Below are positions 43,969-50,773 of a DNA stretch of 64,000 nucleotides, piece after piece. A program made the translations under genes and the position numbers. The notes beneath the pieces were generated by a model, which searched no databases, was not told the DNA's origin, and saw only the letters and a list, made by a program, of their open reading frames with translations. Origin of the DNA: Chryseosolibacter sp964532595 (GTDB taxonomy: Bacteria > Bacteroidota > Bacteroidia > Cytophagales > Cyclobacteriaceae); the NCBI GenBank assembly GCA_964532595.1, contig CAZHIQ010000003.1, positions 164,563-228,562 of the forward strand. The letters run 5' to 3'. Every line of letters starts with the position of its first letter. The stretch's first letter is position 1.

Positions 43969-45195
43969 TCAGGCTACCGATCGGGAAGATTGTTGTTGCC
44001 CCGACTTGGCACTGACCGCGGCTCCAGGCGCCAGAATGATACCAATGCCGTCTATTTTCGACCAGTGATGCAGTTTCTCCAGTGATACCTTGCCGATCAT
44101 GTATTGTTTGCCGTGAGAGGCATATCCCGCCTTAAATTCGTCGAACTCCTCAACTGACAGGGAAATCTTGTCATCGAAACTCACGAAGGCCTCAATGACC
44201 AGGTCGTTCGAAAATTCAAGACCGTTTTCCTGTGTTAGCTTTTTGTATTCATAAGCGTAATCGTAAGTCAGCGCAGAGATGTCGGAAAGTACTGCTGATC
44301 CTGTCGGGTAGCTTCCTGCTCCCTTGCCGATGAAGATCTGTTTCTCAGCGAAAGCGCCTTCGACTTGTACTGCATTGTATTCGTTGCGTACGGCTGAGAA
44401 GGGGTTATGGGTGTCCACGAATTGCGGAGCGACAAAGCCGTAGACTTTGTTTCCATCGCGGAAAGCGCGTGCAATGAGCTTAATGGTGAGGTTGTTTTCC
44501 CGGGCGTATCGAACATCCACTTCTGAAATTCGATCGATGCCGATGTTGATAACGTCGTCCGGTTTCACGAACAATCCGAACGTGTGGGCGATAGCGATGA
44601 CCAGTTTGAATTTGGCGTCGTAACCTTTTACGTCAAGCATGGGATCACTCTCGGCGAACCCGAGTTCCTGCGCCTGCTTTAAAGCTGAAGCGTAATCCTT
44701 ACGTTCTTCAAATACTCTGGTGAGTATATAATTGGTCGAGCCATTAAAGATGCCCTCAATGCGTTGTATAAGGTCGTTGTCGTAGTACTCTTCAAGGTTG
44801 CGAAGAATCGGGATGCTACCGCATACTGATCCTTCGTATAATACCGGTTTTCCATACTGGCGCTGAAGCGTATAAATCGTCTCGAGATTTTCGGCGAGCA
44901 TTTTCTTGTTGGCGGTCACGACCGCTTTTCCTTTCTCGAGCGATGCCCTGACAATCCTGAAGGCTGCGTCTGCGTCGTCGATCAGTTCTACAACGATGTC
45001 GATTTCCGGGTCGTTTAGAATTTCATCGGGATCGTATGTAAAAAAGGAAGCCGGAATGGGTCTCGACTTATCTTTATTTTTCACACAGATCTTCTTGATC
45101 TCAGCTTTTACCCCGTGCGTTTCATGTAGTACATGGTACAAACCCTGTCCTACACATCCAAAGCCAAAAAGTCCGAGTTTTAATTTCTTCTTCAT
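43969..45195 (-). CDS. hom: Homoserine dehydrogenase
   Basis: A 408-residue NAD(P)H-dependent enzyme reducing aspartate semialdehyde to homoserine. The Rossmann motif is LGLFGFGCVGQGLYHVL, followed by VTANKKMLAENL, YEGSVCGSIPILRNLE, IEGIFNGSTNYILTRV and FAESDPMLDVKGYDAKFK, which hold catalytic Lys and Asp residues. There is no aspartokinase fusion, and the C-terminal segment is short without an obvious ACT domain. The ATG overlaps the metX stop by four bases. In this operon it makes the homoserine that MetX acetylates and MetY sulfhydrylates. Confidence 0.93.
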   Translation of the reverse strand: MKKKLKLGLFGFGCVGQGLYHVLHETHGVKAEIKKICVKNKDKSRPIPASFFTYDPDEILNDPEIDIVVELIDDADAAFRIVRASLEKGKAVVTANKKMLAENLETIYTLQRQYGKPVLYEGSVCGSIPILRNLEEYYDNDLIQRIEGIFNGSTNYILTRVFEERKDYASALKQAQELGFAESDPMLDVKGYDAKFKLVIAIAHTFGLFVKPDDVINIGIDRISEVDVRYARENNLTIKLIARAFRDGNKVYGFVAPQFVDTHNPFSAVRNEYNAVQVEGAFAEKQIFIGKGAGSYPTGSAVLSDISALTYDYAYEYKKLTQENGLEFSNDLVIEAFVSFDDKISLSVEEFDEFKAGYASHGKQYMIGKVSLEKLHHWSKIDGIGIILAPGAAVSAKSGQQQSSRSVA

Positions 45196-46235
45196 GCTAA
45201 TACCTGGCTGAGTGTTTTATTAAAGTAGTGTGCGATGATCTTCTTCATTTGTTCGAACTCCACAAGAAACCCATCATGGCCATATATGGAGCGGATCACT
45301 TCGAAGGTGGATTGAGGAATATGCTGTGCCAGGAGTTGTTGCTCGGATAAGGGGAACAGTATGTCGCTCTCAATACCGATAACCAGTGCCTTGGCTCTGA
45401 TTTGCTTTAAGGCTTCCTCGACGCCATTTCGGTCGCGGCCGACGTTGTGGCTATCCATCATTTTCGACAGAAGCCAATACGAGAATGCGTTGAAACGATT
45501 GGCTAGCTTTTCTCCCTGATACCGTTGGTAGGTAGCCGCGCGGAATTCGTCAACCTTATCCTCGCTTTTTTCTGACTGAGTTTTTGCAAACGTGTCGTAG
45601 TGTCTGTACGAGAGCATGCCTATTGCGCGGGCGGCTTTCAGTCCTTCCATGCCTGCTCGCGGATCACTTTCCTTCCATGTGGGATCAGCTTCGATCGCCA
45701 GGCGCTGAGCCTCGTTGAAGGCGATGCCCCAGGGGGAATGGACTGCGTTGCATGCAATAGGAATGATATGTTCAAACAGATCCGGTTGTTGAATCGCCCA
45801 TTCCAATACCTGTTGCCCTCCGAGTGACCCACCGATGATTGTATGAACTTTTTCGATTTTCAGGTCCCGACGCAGGAGATCGAAGGCGCGAACAACATCG
45901 CGGTTCGTCAATCTGGGAAAGTCGTGGTAGTAAGCGCGACTTTCGTTGGGAATGTTGCTCAGCGGTCCTGTAGATCCATAACATCCACCCAGCATATTTG
46001 CGCAGATGATAAAGTGTTTCGATGGATCGAAAGGGCCGTCGGCTGAGAACAACCCACCCCACCAGTCGGTAAAGTCTGAATTCCCGGTGAGGGCATGACA
46101 TACCCATACTGCATTCGTCCGTTCGGCATTCAGTGTTCCGACGGTGGTGAATTTGAGCTGGAAAGCCGGGAGAGATTCTCCCGACTCCAGCGCAAATGTC
46201 TCATTGAAATGAAACGTGTGATCCGTTTTCAACAT
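45192..46235 (-). CDS. metX: Homoserine O-acetyltransferase
   Basis: A 347-residue alpha/beta hydrolase that acetylates homoserine with acetyl-CoA. The nucleophile elbow is GGSLGGQQVLEWA (Ser137), with the Asp in VIGIESDILFP and His in IYGHDGFLVE near the C-terminus. ALTGNSDFTDWW and NMLGGCYGSTGP are hallmark MetX motifs. It lies 30 bases after metY and overlaps hom by four bases, so the three genes form one methionine operon. Confidence 0.94.
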   Translation of the reverse strand: MLKTDHTFHFNETFALESGESLPAFQLKFTTVGTLNAERTNAVWVCHALTGNSDFTDWWGGLFSADGPFDPSKHFIICANMLGGCYGSTGPLSNIPNESRAYYHDFPRLTNRDVVRAFDLLRRDLKIEKVHTIIGGSLGGQQVLEWAIQQPDLFEHIIPIACNAVHSPWGIAFNEAQRLAIEADPTWKESDPRAGMEGLKAARAIGMLSYRHYDTFAKTQSEKSEDKVDEFRAATYQRYQGEKLANRFNAFSYWLLSKMMDSHNVGRDRNGVEEALKQIRAKALVIGIESDILFPLSEQQLLAQHIPQSTFEVIRSIYGHDGFLVEFEQMKKIIAHYFNKTLSQVLA

Positions 46236-46265
46236 AACTCACATGCCGCTCCGGGGCGGCCTTAC

Positions 46266-47588
46266 TTAACCAACTAATTCTCCCTGAAAGACTTTCTCAA
46301 ATGCCTGTTGGAGATCGGCTTTGATGTCGTCAATGTGTTCGATACCAACAGAAAGTCGGAGTAGATTCGGGAGCACACCTGCGGCGCGTTGCTCCTCATC
46401 CGAAAGCTGCTGATGTGTAGTAGCTGACGGCTGAATAATCAGTGTCTTCGCGTCACCGAGGTTAGCGAGGTGGCTGATCAATTTGAGGTTGTCAACTACT
46501 TTTGTGGTGTTCTCTTTGGTTCCTTTAACCGCGAACGACAGCACTGCACCGAAGCCATTGCGGAGATATTTTTTCGCCAGTTTATGGTAAGGGCTGCTTT
46601 CGAGGCCGGGGTAATTGACAGACTCTACGAGCGGATGGTTCTCCAGCCATTGTGCGAGCGCAAGTGCATTGTCAACTGAGCGTTGTACGCGCAGCGAAAG
46701 GGTCTCCAGACCCTGAAGTAACAGGAACGAGTTGAAAGGACTCAGGGAAGGGCCGAGGTCGCGAAGACCTTCCACGCGTGCGCGGATAGCGAACGCGATG
46801 TTCGGAAGACCCAACGGATTGTTTTCTCCAAAGACATCCCAGAACTTGAGTCCGTGATAGCCTTCCGAAGGTTCAGTAAACTGAGGGAATTTGCCGTTGC
46901 CCCAGTTGTAGTTTCCTCCATCGACGATGACACCGCCAATCGAGTTTCCGTGTCCACCGATCCACTTCGTTGCGGATTCTACTACAACGTTCGCTCCGTG
47001 TTCAATAGGACGGAAGAGATAGCCGGCGGCACCAAAGGTGTTGTCTACAATCAACGGTAGATCATGTTTTTTCGCCACAGCACTGATCGCCTCGAAATCG
47101 GGGATATTGAATCCAGGGTTTCCAATTGTTTCAACGTAGATCGCTTTCGTCTTATCGTTGATTTGCTTTTCGAGTGACGAAGCACGATCGTCTTCAGCGA
47201 AACGAACTTCTATGCCGAGGCGCTTGAACGCAACCTTGAACTGGTTATAAGTTCCTCCGTAGAGGAAAGGTACTGATACAAAATTTTCACCGGCCTGTAC
47301 GATGTTGTGAATAGCCAGGAATTGAGCTGATTGCCCCGAACTGGTCGCTAGCGCAGCGACACCGCCTTCAAGAGCTGCGATGCGTTTCTCGAACACGTCA
47401 GTTGTCGGGTTCATGATACGCGTGTAGATGTTTCCAAACTCTTTCAGTGCAAAGAGGTTGGCGCCGTGTTCCGAGCTGCGGAAGTTGTAAGAGGTGGTCT
47501 GGTAAATCGGTACCGCCCGCGACAAAGTAGTAGGATCTACTTCCTGGCCTGCATGCAATTGAAGGGTTTCAAAACGTAAGGTTGACAT
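46266..47588 (-). CDS. metY: O-acetylhomoserine aminocarboxypropyltransferase (sulfhydrylase)
   Basis: A 440-residue PLP enzyme of the Cys/Met metabolism family. It makes homocysteine from O-acetylhomoserine and sulfide, or can act on methanethiol. The PLP lysine is K208 in ESATKWIGGHGNSIGG. RIMNPTTDVFEKRIAALEGG and YVETIGNPGFNIPD are MetY-type. The length (about 430-440) fits sulfhydrylase rather than the shorter cystathionine synthase. It is the first large gene of the operon, separated from a 45-codon cysteine-rich leader ORF by 131 bases that contain two hairpins, and preceded further up by a SAM-I riboswitch. Confidence 0.94.
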   Translation of the reverse strand: MSTLRFETLQLHAGQEVDPTTLSRAVPIYQTTSYNFRSSEHGANLFALKEFGNIYTRIMNPTTDVFEKRIAALEGGVAALATSSGQSAQFLAIHNIVQAGENFVSVPFLYGGTYNQFKVAFKRLGIEVRFAEDDRASSLEKQINDKTKAIYVETIGNPGFNIPDFEAISAVAKKHDLPLIVDNTFGAAGYLFRPIEHGANVVVESATKWIGGHGNSIGGVIVDGGNYNWGNGKFPQFTEPSEGYHGLKFWDVFGENNPLGLPNIAFAIRARVEGLRDLGPSLSPFNSFLLLQGLETLSLRVQRSVDNALALAQWLENHPLVESVNYPGLESSPYHKLAKKYLRNGFGAVLSFAVKGTKENTTKVVDNLKLISHLANLGDAKTLIIQPSATTHQQLSDEEQRAAGVLPNLLRLSVGIEHIDDIKADLQQAFEKVFQGELVG

Positions 47589-47653
47589 AGTTATTTAGTA
47601 TTAGAAATCGTTGTTAATGGGAAATTGTAAATAGATGAGGTGAGGATATAGCC

Positions 47654-47689
47654 GTAACCTTACCTGTCACATGGCAGGTCATAAGCTAC
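47654..47689 (-). promoter_or_regulatory. Hairpin B between the leader ORF and metY
   Basis: On the minus strand GTAGCTT and ACCTG pair with CAGGT and AAGGTTAC, giving an imperfect stem of about twelve pairs with an ATG bulge and a CCATGTGA loop. It follows hairpin A by two bases and ends 65 bases before metY. Confidence 0.5.
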
Positions 47690-47691
47690 CC

Positions 47692-47728
47692 GGTTGCTGG
47701 TGGCGCTACGCCGAAAAAATCAGCAACC
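47692..47728 (-). promoter_or_regulatory. Hairpin A overlapping the 3' end of the leader ORF
   Basis: GGTTGCTG (47728-47721) and CAGCAACC (47699-47692) form a perfect 8-bp stem. Inside it a small hairpin GGCG-TAG-CGCC and a TTTTTT stretch occur. The 5' arm contains the last Gly and Cys codons and most of the TGA stop of the leader ORF, so a ribosome at the end of that ORF would prevent the stem from forming. Confidence 0.6.
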
Positions 47729-47857
47729 TTCCTGACAGCAGCAACACATGCAATATCCGATCGGACGGACCGGCGAGGATCTGAGGATAGACTGTCCGAT
47801 CCTGAAGAATGGAGACGCCTCCCAGGCGGACAAAAGGATGTCGACAATGTTTTTCAT
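47720..47857 (-). CDS. Cysteine-rich leader peptide of the methionine operon (putative)
   Basis: A 45-codon frame from ATG 47857 to TGA 47722-47720. The peptide begins MKNIVDILLSAWEAS, is rich in Ser/Arg/Pro in the middle and ends YCMCCCCQEGC: seven cysteines (six of them in the last ten residues), including four in a row after CM. It has no signal peptide. It starts nine bases after the P1 helix of the SAM-I riboswitch and ends inside the 5' arm of hairpin A, 131 bases ahead of metY. Clustered codons for the pathway's sulfur amino acid next to RNA structure are the hallmark of attenuation-type leader peptides. A small metal-binding protein is the alternative. Not a recognised family; it is called from codon content and context. 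Confidence 0.65.
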   Translation of the reverse strand: MKNIVDILLSAWEASPFFRIGQSILRSSPVRPIGYCMCCCCQEGC

Positions 47858-47866
47858 GGTAATCGG

Positions 47867-47984
47867 TTTATATATCCTGAACCGGTCTTTCCGATTCAGA
47901 GTCAGGATTTAGCACCATTTCCTCCCGGGGGGAGGAGGGTTGCTAGCGCTTCATTGAGCCTGTCTCTCCACGCTTCTCTATAAA
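47867..47984 (-). ncRNA. SAM-I (S-box) riboswitch upstream of metY-metX-hom
   Basis: On the minus strand P1 pairs TTTATA (47984-47979) with TATAAA (47872-47867). The conserved core follows the S-box order: GTGGAGAGACAGGCTCAATG, then GAAGCGCTAGCAACC. A P3 hairpin CCTCC...GGGAGG is next, then GGTGCTAAATCCTGAC. An 8-bp P4 hairpin TGAATCGG-AAAGA-CCGGTTCA closes it. These are the signatures of the class that binds S-adenosylmethionine, and the downstream genes make methionine, as expected. No terminator with a T run follows P1; instead the leader ORF start codon is nine bases away, so control of translation initiation there is possible. Confidence 0.9.
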
Positions 47985-48018
47985 TCGACAAAGCGGATGC
48001 TTATGCGACTTGCTACTG

Positions 48019-48050
48019 CAAACGTAGAATGCAGAACCGGGGTTTCCAAA
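48019..48050 (-). promoter_or_regulatory. Promoter of the met leader operon
   Basis: On the minus strand TTTG (48050-48047), a 20-base spacer and TACGTTTG (48026-48019) match the two-box Bacteroidota promoter. Transcription would begin near 48012, about 28 bases before the riboswitch P1 helix. Confidence 0.7.
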
Positions 48051-48224
48051 CCGCTGACAAAATAATTTTTGGTTAGGCCGGCCCTCACGTGTGTTCGCCT
48101 TTTCGCTTTTTCGGGTTTTTGAGCCCTTTTAAAACGATTGTTGCAGGCACTTCCCAGGGGATTTGGATGCTCGTTCCCACGCGTCACCACTGAAGCATAT
48201 GTCGCCCTCAAACAAGAAAACGGA

Positions 48225-48324
48225 GAAGCGGCGGGGCAAATTCGGAAATCGAGGTGGCCGGGCAGGCGGGGGTGAGGGAGCTGCAACGGACTGGCAACAG
48301 GCCGTTGCAGCGAAGAGCCGCTTC
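48225..48324 (-). other. Nested hairpin region downstream of fabG
   Basis: A perfect 9-bp hairpin CTGCAACGG / CCGTTGCAG (48281-48310, 12-base loop) lies within a wider pair GAAGCGGC (48225-48232) and GCCGCTTC (48317-48324). On the minus strand this follows the fabG stop by about 50 bases. It may end or stabilise the fabG transcript; no clear terminal T run is present. Confidence 0.45.
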
Positions 48325-48375
48325 TTTTTGCCGAACGTTGCGGCTACTTTTTTGAAACTATCTGGTTGTAACTTG

Positions 48376-49122
48376 TCAGGTCAGCATACCTCCGTCAACC
48401 TGAATAACTTGTCCTGTTATATAGGATGACATATCCGACCCCAGGAAGACACATGCTTCTGCAACATCTTCCGGTCGTCCGCCACGCTTAAGAGGAATCG
48501 CGTCACGCCACAGTTGAATTGTCTTCTCGTCGAGCTTGTCGGTCATTTCGGTTTCGATAAAGCCAGGAGCGATTGCGTTACAGCGCACGCCACGCGATCC
48601 GAGTTCAAGAGCAACCGATTTAGTGAAGCCAATGATTCCGGATTTCGATGCTGCATAGTTTGCCTGTCCCGCGTTTCCTTTGATTCCAACAACAGAAGTC
48701 ATATTGATGATTGACCCTGATTTCTGCTTCATCATGGGCTTTGTCGCTGCTTTAACTGTATTGAAGCACGACTTGAGGTTTACATTGATGACACGATCCC
48801 ACGACTCTTCCGTCATGCGCAGAAGGAGGTTGTCCATGGTAATTCCAGCGTTATTTACCAGGATGTCGAGTGAGCTGAAGTCGGCAATAACGTCGTTGAT
48901 CAACTTTTCGGCCTGAGCGAAATCAGCGGCGTCTGAGCGATAGCCCTTCGCTTTTACACCCTTGGCAGCGAGCTCTTTCTCGAGCGCCTGGCCTTGTTCA
49001 ACACTGGAGAGATAAGTGAAGGCGACGTTTGCGCCATGTTCGGCGAAAGCCAACGCTACGGCTCGTCCTATCCCTTTCGAAGCACCGGTAATGAGGGCGT
49101 TTTTCCCCTTAAGTAAGTTCAT
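48376..49122 (-). CDS. fabG: 3-oxoacyl-[acyl-carrier-protein] reductase FabG
   Basis: A 248-residue short-chain dehydrogenase that reduces beta-ketoacyl-ACP with NADPH in fatty acid synthesis. ITGASKGIGRAVALAFAEHG is the cofactor loop, and NNAGI (90-94) the structural motif. The catalytic residues are Ser143, Tyr156 and Lys160 (ANYAASKSG). The C-terminus SYITGQVIQVDGGMLT is typical FabG. The close length and these motifs favour FabG over other SDRs. A TATTTTTG box on the minus strand (49170-49163) lies 40 bases upstream. Confidence 0.93.
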   Translation of the reverse strand: MNLLKGKNALITGASKGIGRAVALAFAEHGANVAFTYLSSVEQGQALEKELAAKGVKAKGYRSDAADFAQAEKLINDVIADFSSLDILVNNAGITMDNLLLRMTEESWDRVINVNLKSCFNTVKAATKPMMKQKSGSIINMTSVVGIKGNAGQANYAASKSGIIGFTKSVALELGSRGVRCNAIAPGFIETEMTDKLDEKTIQLWRDAIPLKRGGRPEDVAEACVFLGSDMSSYITGQVIQVDGGMLT

Positions 49123-49162
49123 GCAGTTTATCGTTTACGTATTGGATGACCCATTCGATGGC

Positions 49163-49170
49163 CAAAAATA
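49163..49170 (-). promoter_or_regulatory. Putative -7 box for fabG
   Basis: TATTTTTG on the minus strand, 40 bases before the fabG ATG. The -33 box is not clear. Confidence 0.45.
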
Positions 49171-49258
49171 AGAATAATTTGATGCGACCGGTCCTTTTCA
49201 TGGTGATGCGCCCGAAAACAAATGTTGCTGTCGCGCCCCATAGCCGTTGGATAGCTGT

Positions 49259-49289
49259 TTTTTAATAAGCGATCTGCGGTTTATCTTTG
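49259..49289 (+). promoter_or_regulatory. Promoter of lpdA
   Basis: TATCTTTG (49282-49289) with TTTT at 49259-49262 and a 19-base spacer. It lies 24 bases before ATG 49314, supporting that start over the in-frame TTG at 49287, which overlaps the box. Confidence 0.55.
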
Positions 49290-49313
49290 GCAGCGAATTC
49301 TAAACAATACACT

Positions 49314-50705
49314 ATGTCTAAATATGATCTGATCGTCATTGGGAGCGGCCCCGGCGGATATGTAGCCGCTATCCGTGCCTCGCAGCTCGGTATGAAGGTC
49401 GCTGTCGTGGAAAAGGCCGAAATTGGAGGTGTGTGCCTCAATTGGGGTTGCATCCCCACCAAGGCGCTGCTGAAGAGTGCCAATGTCTTCGAATATATCT
49501 CCCATGCGAAAGATTATGGTATAGAGGTAAAGGACTTCAAGGCTGATCTTGGAGCAATGGTCAAGCGAAGCCGCGATGTTGCTGCGAGCAATAGCAAAGG
49601 AGTTCAGTTTCTTTTCAAGAAGAATAAGATCGAACTCATTGAAGGAGCCGGCAAGCTGAAAAAGGGAAGCAAGGTTGAGGTGACGGATAAGGCTGGAAAG
49701 AAAACGGATTACGAAGCCAAGCATATTATTTTGGCAACGGGCGGACGTTCGCGTGAACTTCCCGCTATGAAGATTGACGGGAAGAAAATCATTGGCTATC
49801 GCGAGGCCCTCATGCTCGATACAATCCCGAAGAAACTGTTGGTGGTTGGGTCAGGAGCTATTGGGGTTGAATTTGCCTACTTCTACCAATCGATCGGCTC
49901 CGAGGTAACTATCGTTGAATTCCTCCCCCGTATCGTCCCGGTGGAAGATGAGGAAGTATCCAAGGCTCTTGAGAAGTCATTCAAGAAGGCTGGGATGAAG
50001 ATCCACACCAGTTCCGAGGTTACCAAGGTAGATACATCGGGTAAAGGCTGTGTGGCTACAGTAAAAACTCCTGAAGGAGAAGTCAAAATCGAAGCCGACA
50101 TTGTCTTGTCTGCGGTGGGTATCTCGACCAACATCGAAGGTATCGGACTGGAAGACGTTGGTGTTAAGACGGAGAAAGGCAGGGTAGTAGTCGACGACTA
50201 TTATCAGACGAATATTAAAGGCGTCTACGCTATCGGCGATATTGTCAAGGGGCAGGCGCTGGCGCACGTTGCGTCGGCCGAGGGAATTATTTGCGTTGAG
50301 AAGATCGCTGGTCTGAATCCGCGACCGCTTGATTACAACAACATCCCGGGATGTACATACTGCTCGCCTGAAATCGCCTCCGTCGGCTACACTGAAGAAG
50401 CTGCGAAGAAGGCAGGGTACGAAATCAAAGTTGGAAGGTTTCCGTTCAGCGCCTCAGGAAAAGCGAAGGCTGCAGGAGCGACGGACGGTTTTGTGAAAGT
50501 GATTTTTGACGCCAAGTACGGCGAGTGGCTCGGTGCTCACTTTATTGGAGCGAACGTCACGGAAATGATTGCTGAGGTTGTTGCCGCCAGAAACCTTGAG
50601 ACCACTGGTCACGAGATTATCAAGACGGTTCACCCTCACCCCACGATGAGTGAAGCAATCATGGAGGCAACGGCCGCGGCATACGGAGAAGTCATCCACT
50701 TATAA
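49314..50705 (+). CDS. lpdA: Dihydrolipoyl dehydrogenase
   Basis: About 463 residues, the E3 flavoprotein shared by the pyruvate and 2-oxoglutarate dehydrogenase complexes. FAD motif VIGSGPGGYVAAIRA is at about 8-22. The redox disulfide is Cys41-Cys46 in GGVCLNWGCIPTK. The NAD motif is VVGSGAIGVEFAYFY, and the C-terminal interface has the His-Glu dyad in HPHPTMSEA. The E1 alpha subunit gene of pyruvate dehydrogenase is 11 kb away on the other strand; E2 and E1 beta are not in the window. A strong bidirectional terminator follows. Confidence 0.95.
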   Translation: MSKYDLIVIGSGPGGYVAAIRASQLGMKVAVVEKAEIGGVCLNWGCIPTKALLKSANVFEYISHAKDYGIEVKDFKADLGAMVKRSRDVAASNSKGVQFLFKKNKIELIEGAGKLKKGSKVEVTDKAGKKTDYEAKHIILATGGRSRELPAMKIDGKKIIGYREALMLDTIPKKLLVVGSGAIGVEFAYFYQSIGSEVTIVEFLPRIVPVEDEEVSKALEKSFKKAGMKIHTSSEVTKVDTSGKGCVATVKTPEGEVKIEADIVLSAVGISTNIEGIGLEDVGVKTEKGRVVVDDYYQTNIKGVYAIGDIVKGQALAHVASAEGIICVEKIAGLNPRPLDYNNIPGCTYCSPEIASVGYTEEAAKKAGYEIKVGRFPFSASGKAKAAGATDGFVKVIFDAKYGEWLGAHFIGANVTEMIAEVVAARNLETTGHEIIKTVHPHPTMSEAIMEATAAAYGEVIHL

Positions 50706-50723
50706 ACGAAAAAAAACGATCAT

Positions 50724-50753
50724 AAAAAAAGGACGCGCAACGCGTCCTTTTTT
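50724..50753. terminator. Bidirectional terminator between lpdA and the DUF2723 gene
   Basis: Stem GGACGCG-CAA-CGCGTCC, perfect over seven pairs, with seven A on the left and six T on the right. It serves the convergent genes on both sides. Confidence 0.9.
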
Positions 50754-50773
50754 ATATGAGCTCTTTCCGCTTA

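Larger units (their letters stand above)
47985..48375. other. 391-base intergenic region between the met leader and fabG
   Basis: No gene is supported. It holds the met operon promoter (48019-48050) and a nested hairpin region (48225-48324) downstream of fabG. Frames of about 90-100 codons crossing it overlap the riboswitch or hairpins and are rejected. Confidence 0.6.

Noticed and set aside
47712..47740. TCAG/CTGA mini-hairpin followed by TTTTTT at the end of the leader ORF, considered as an intrinsic terminator
   Set aside because: The stem is only four or five pairs and A/U rich; too weak to terminate by itself. Kept only as part of hairpin A.
47978..48286. Minus-strand 102-codon frame upstream of the met leader
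   Set aside because: It runs across the two-box promoter and ends inside the riboswitch P1 region. Its composition is unlike neighbouring genes and it has no motif.
48163..48429. Plus-strand 88-codon frame antisense to the fabG 3' end
   Set aside because: It covers the nested hairpins and the antisense of a conserved gene, and is low-complexity Gly/Arg rich at first. No support.
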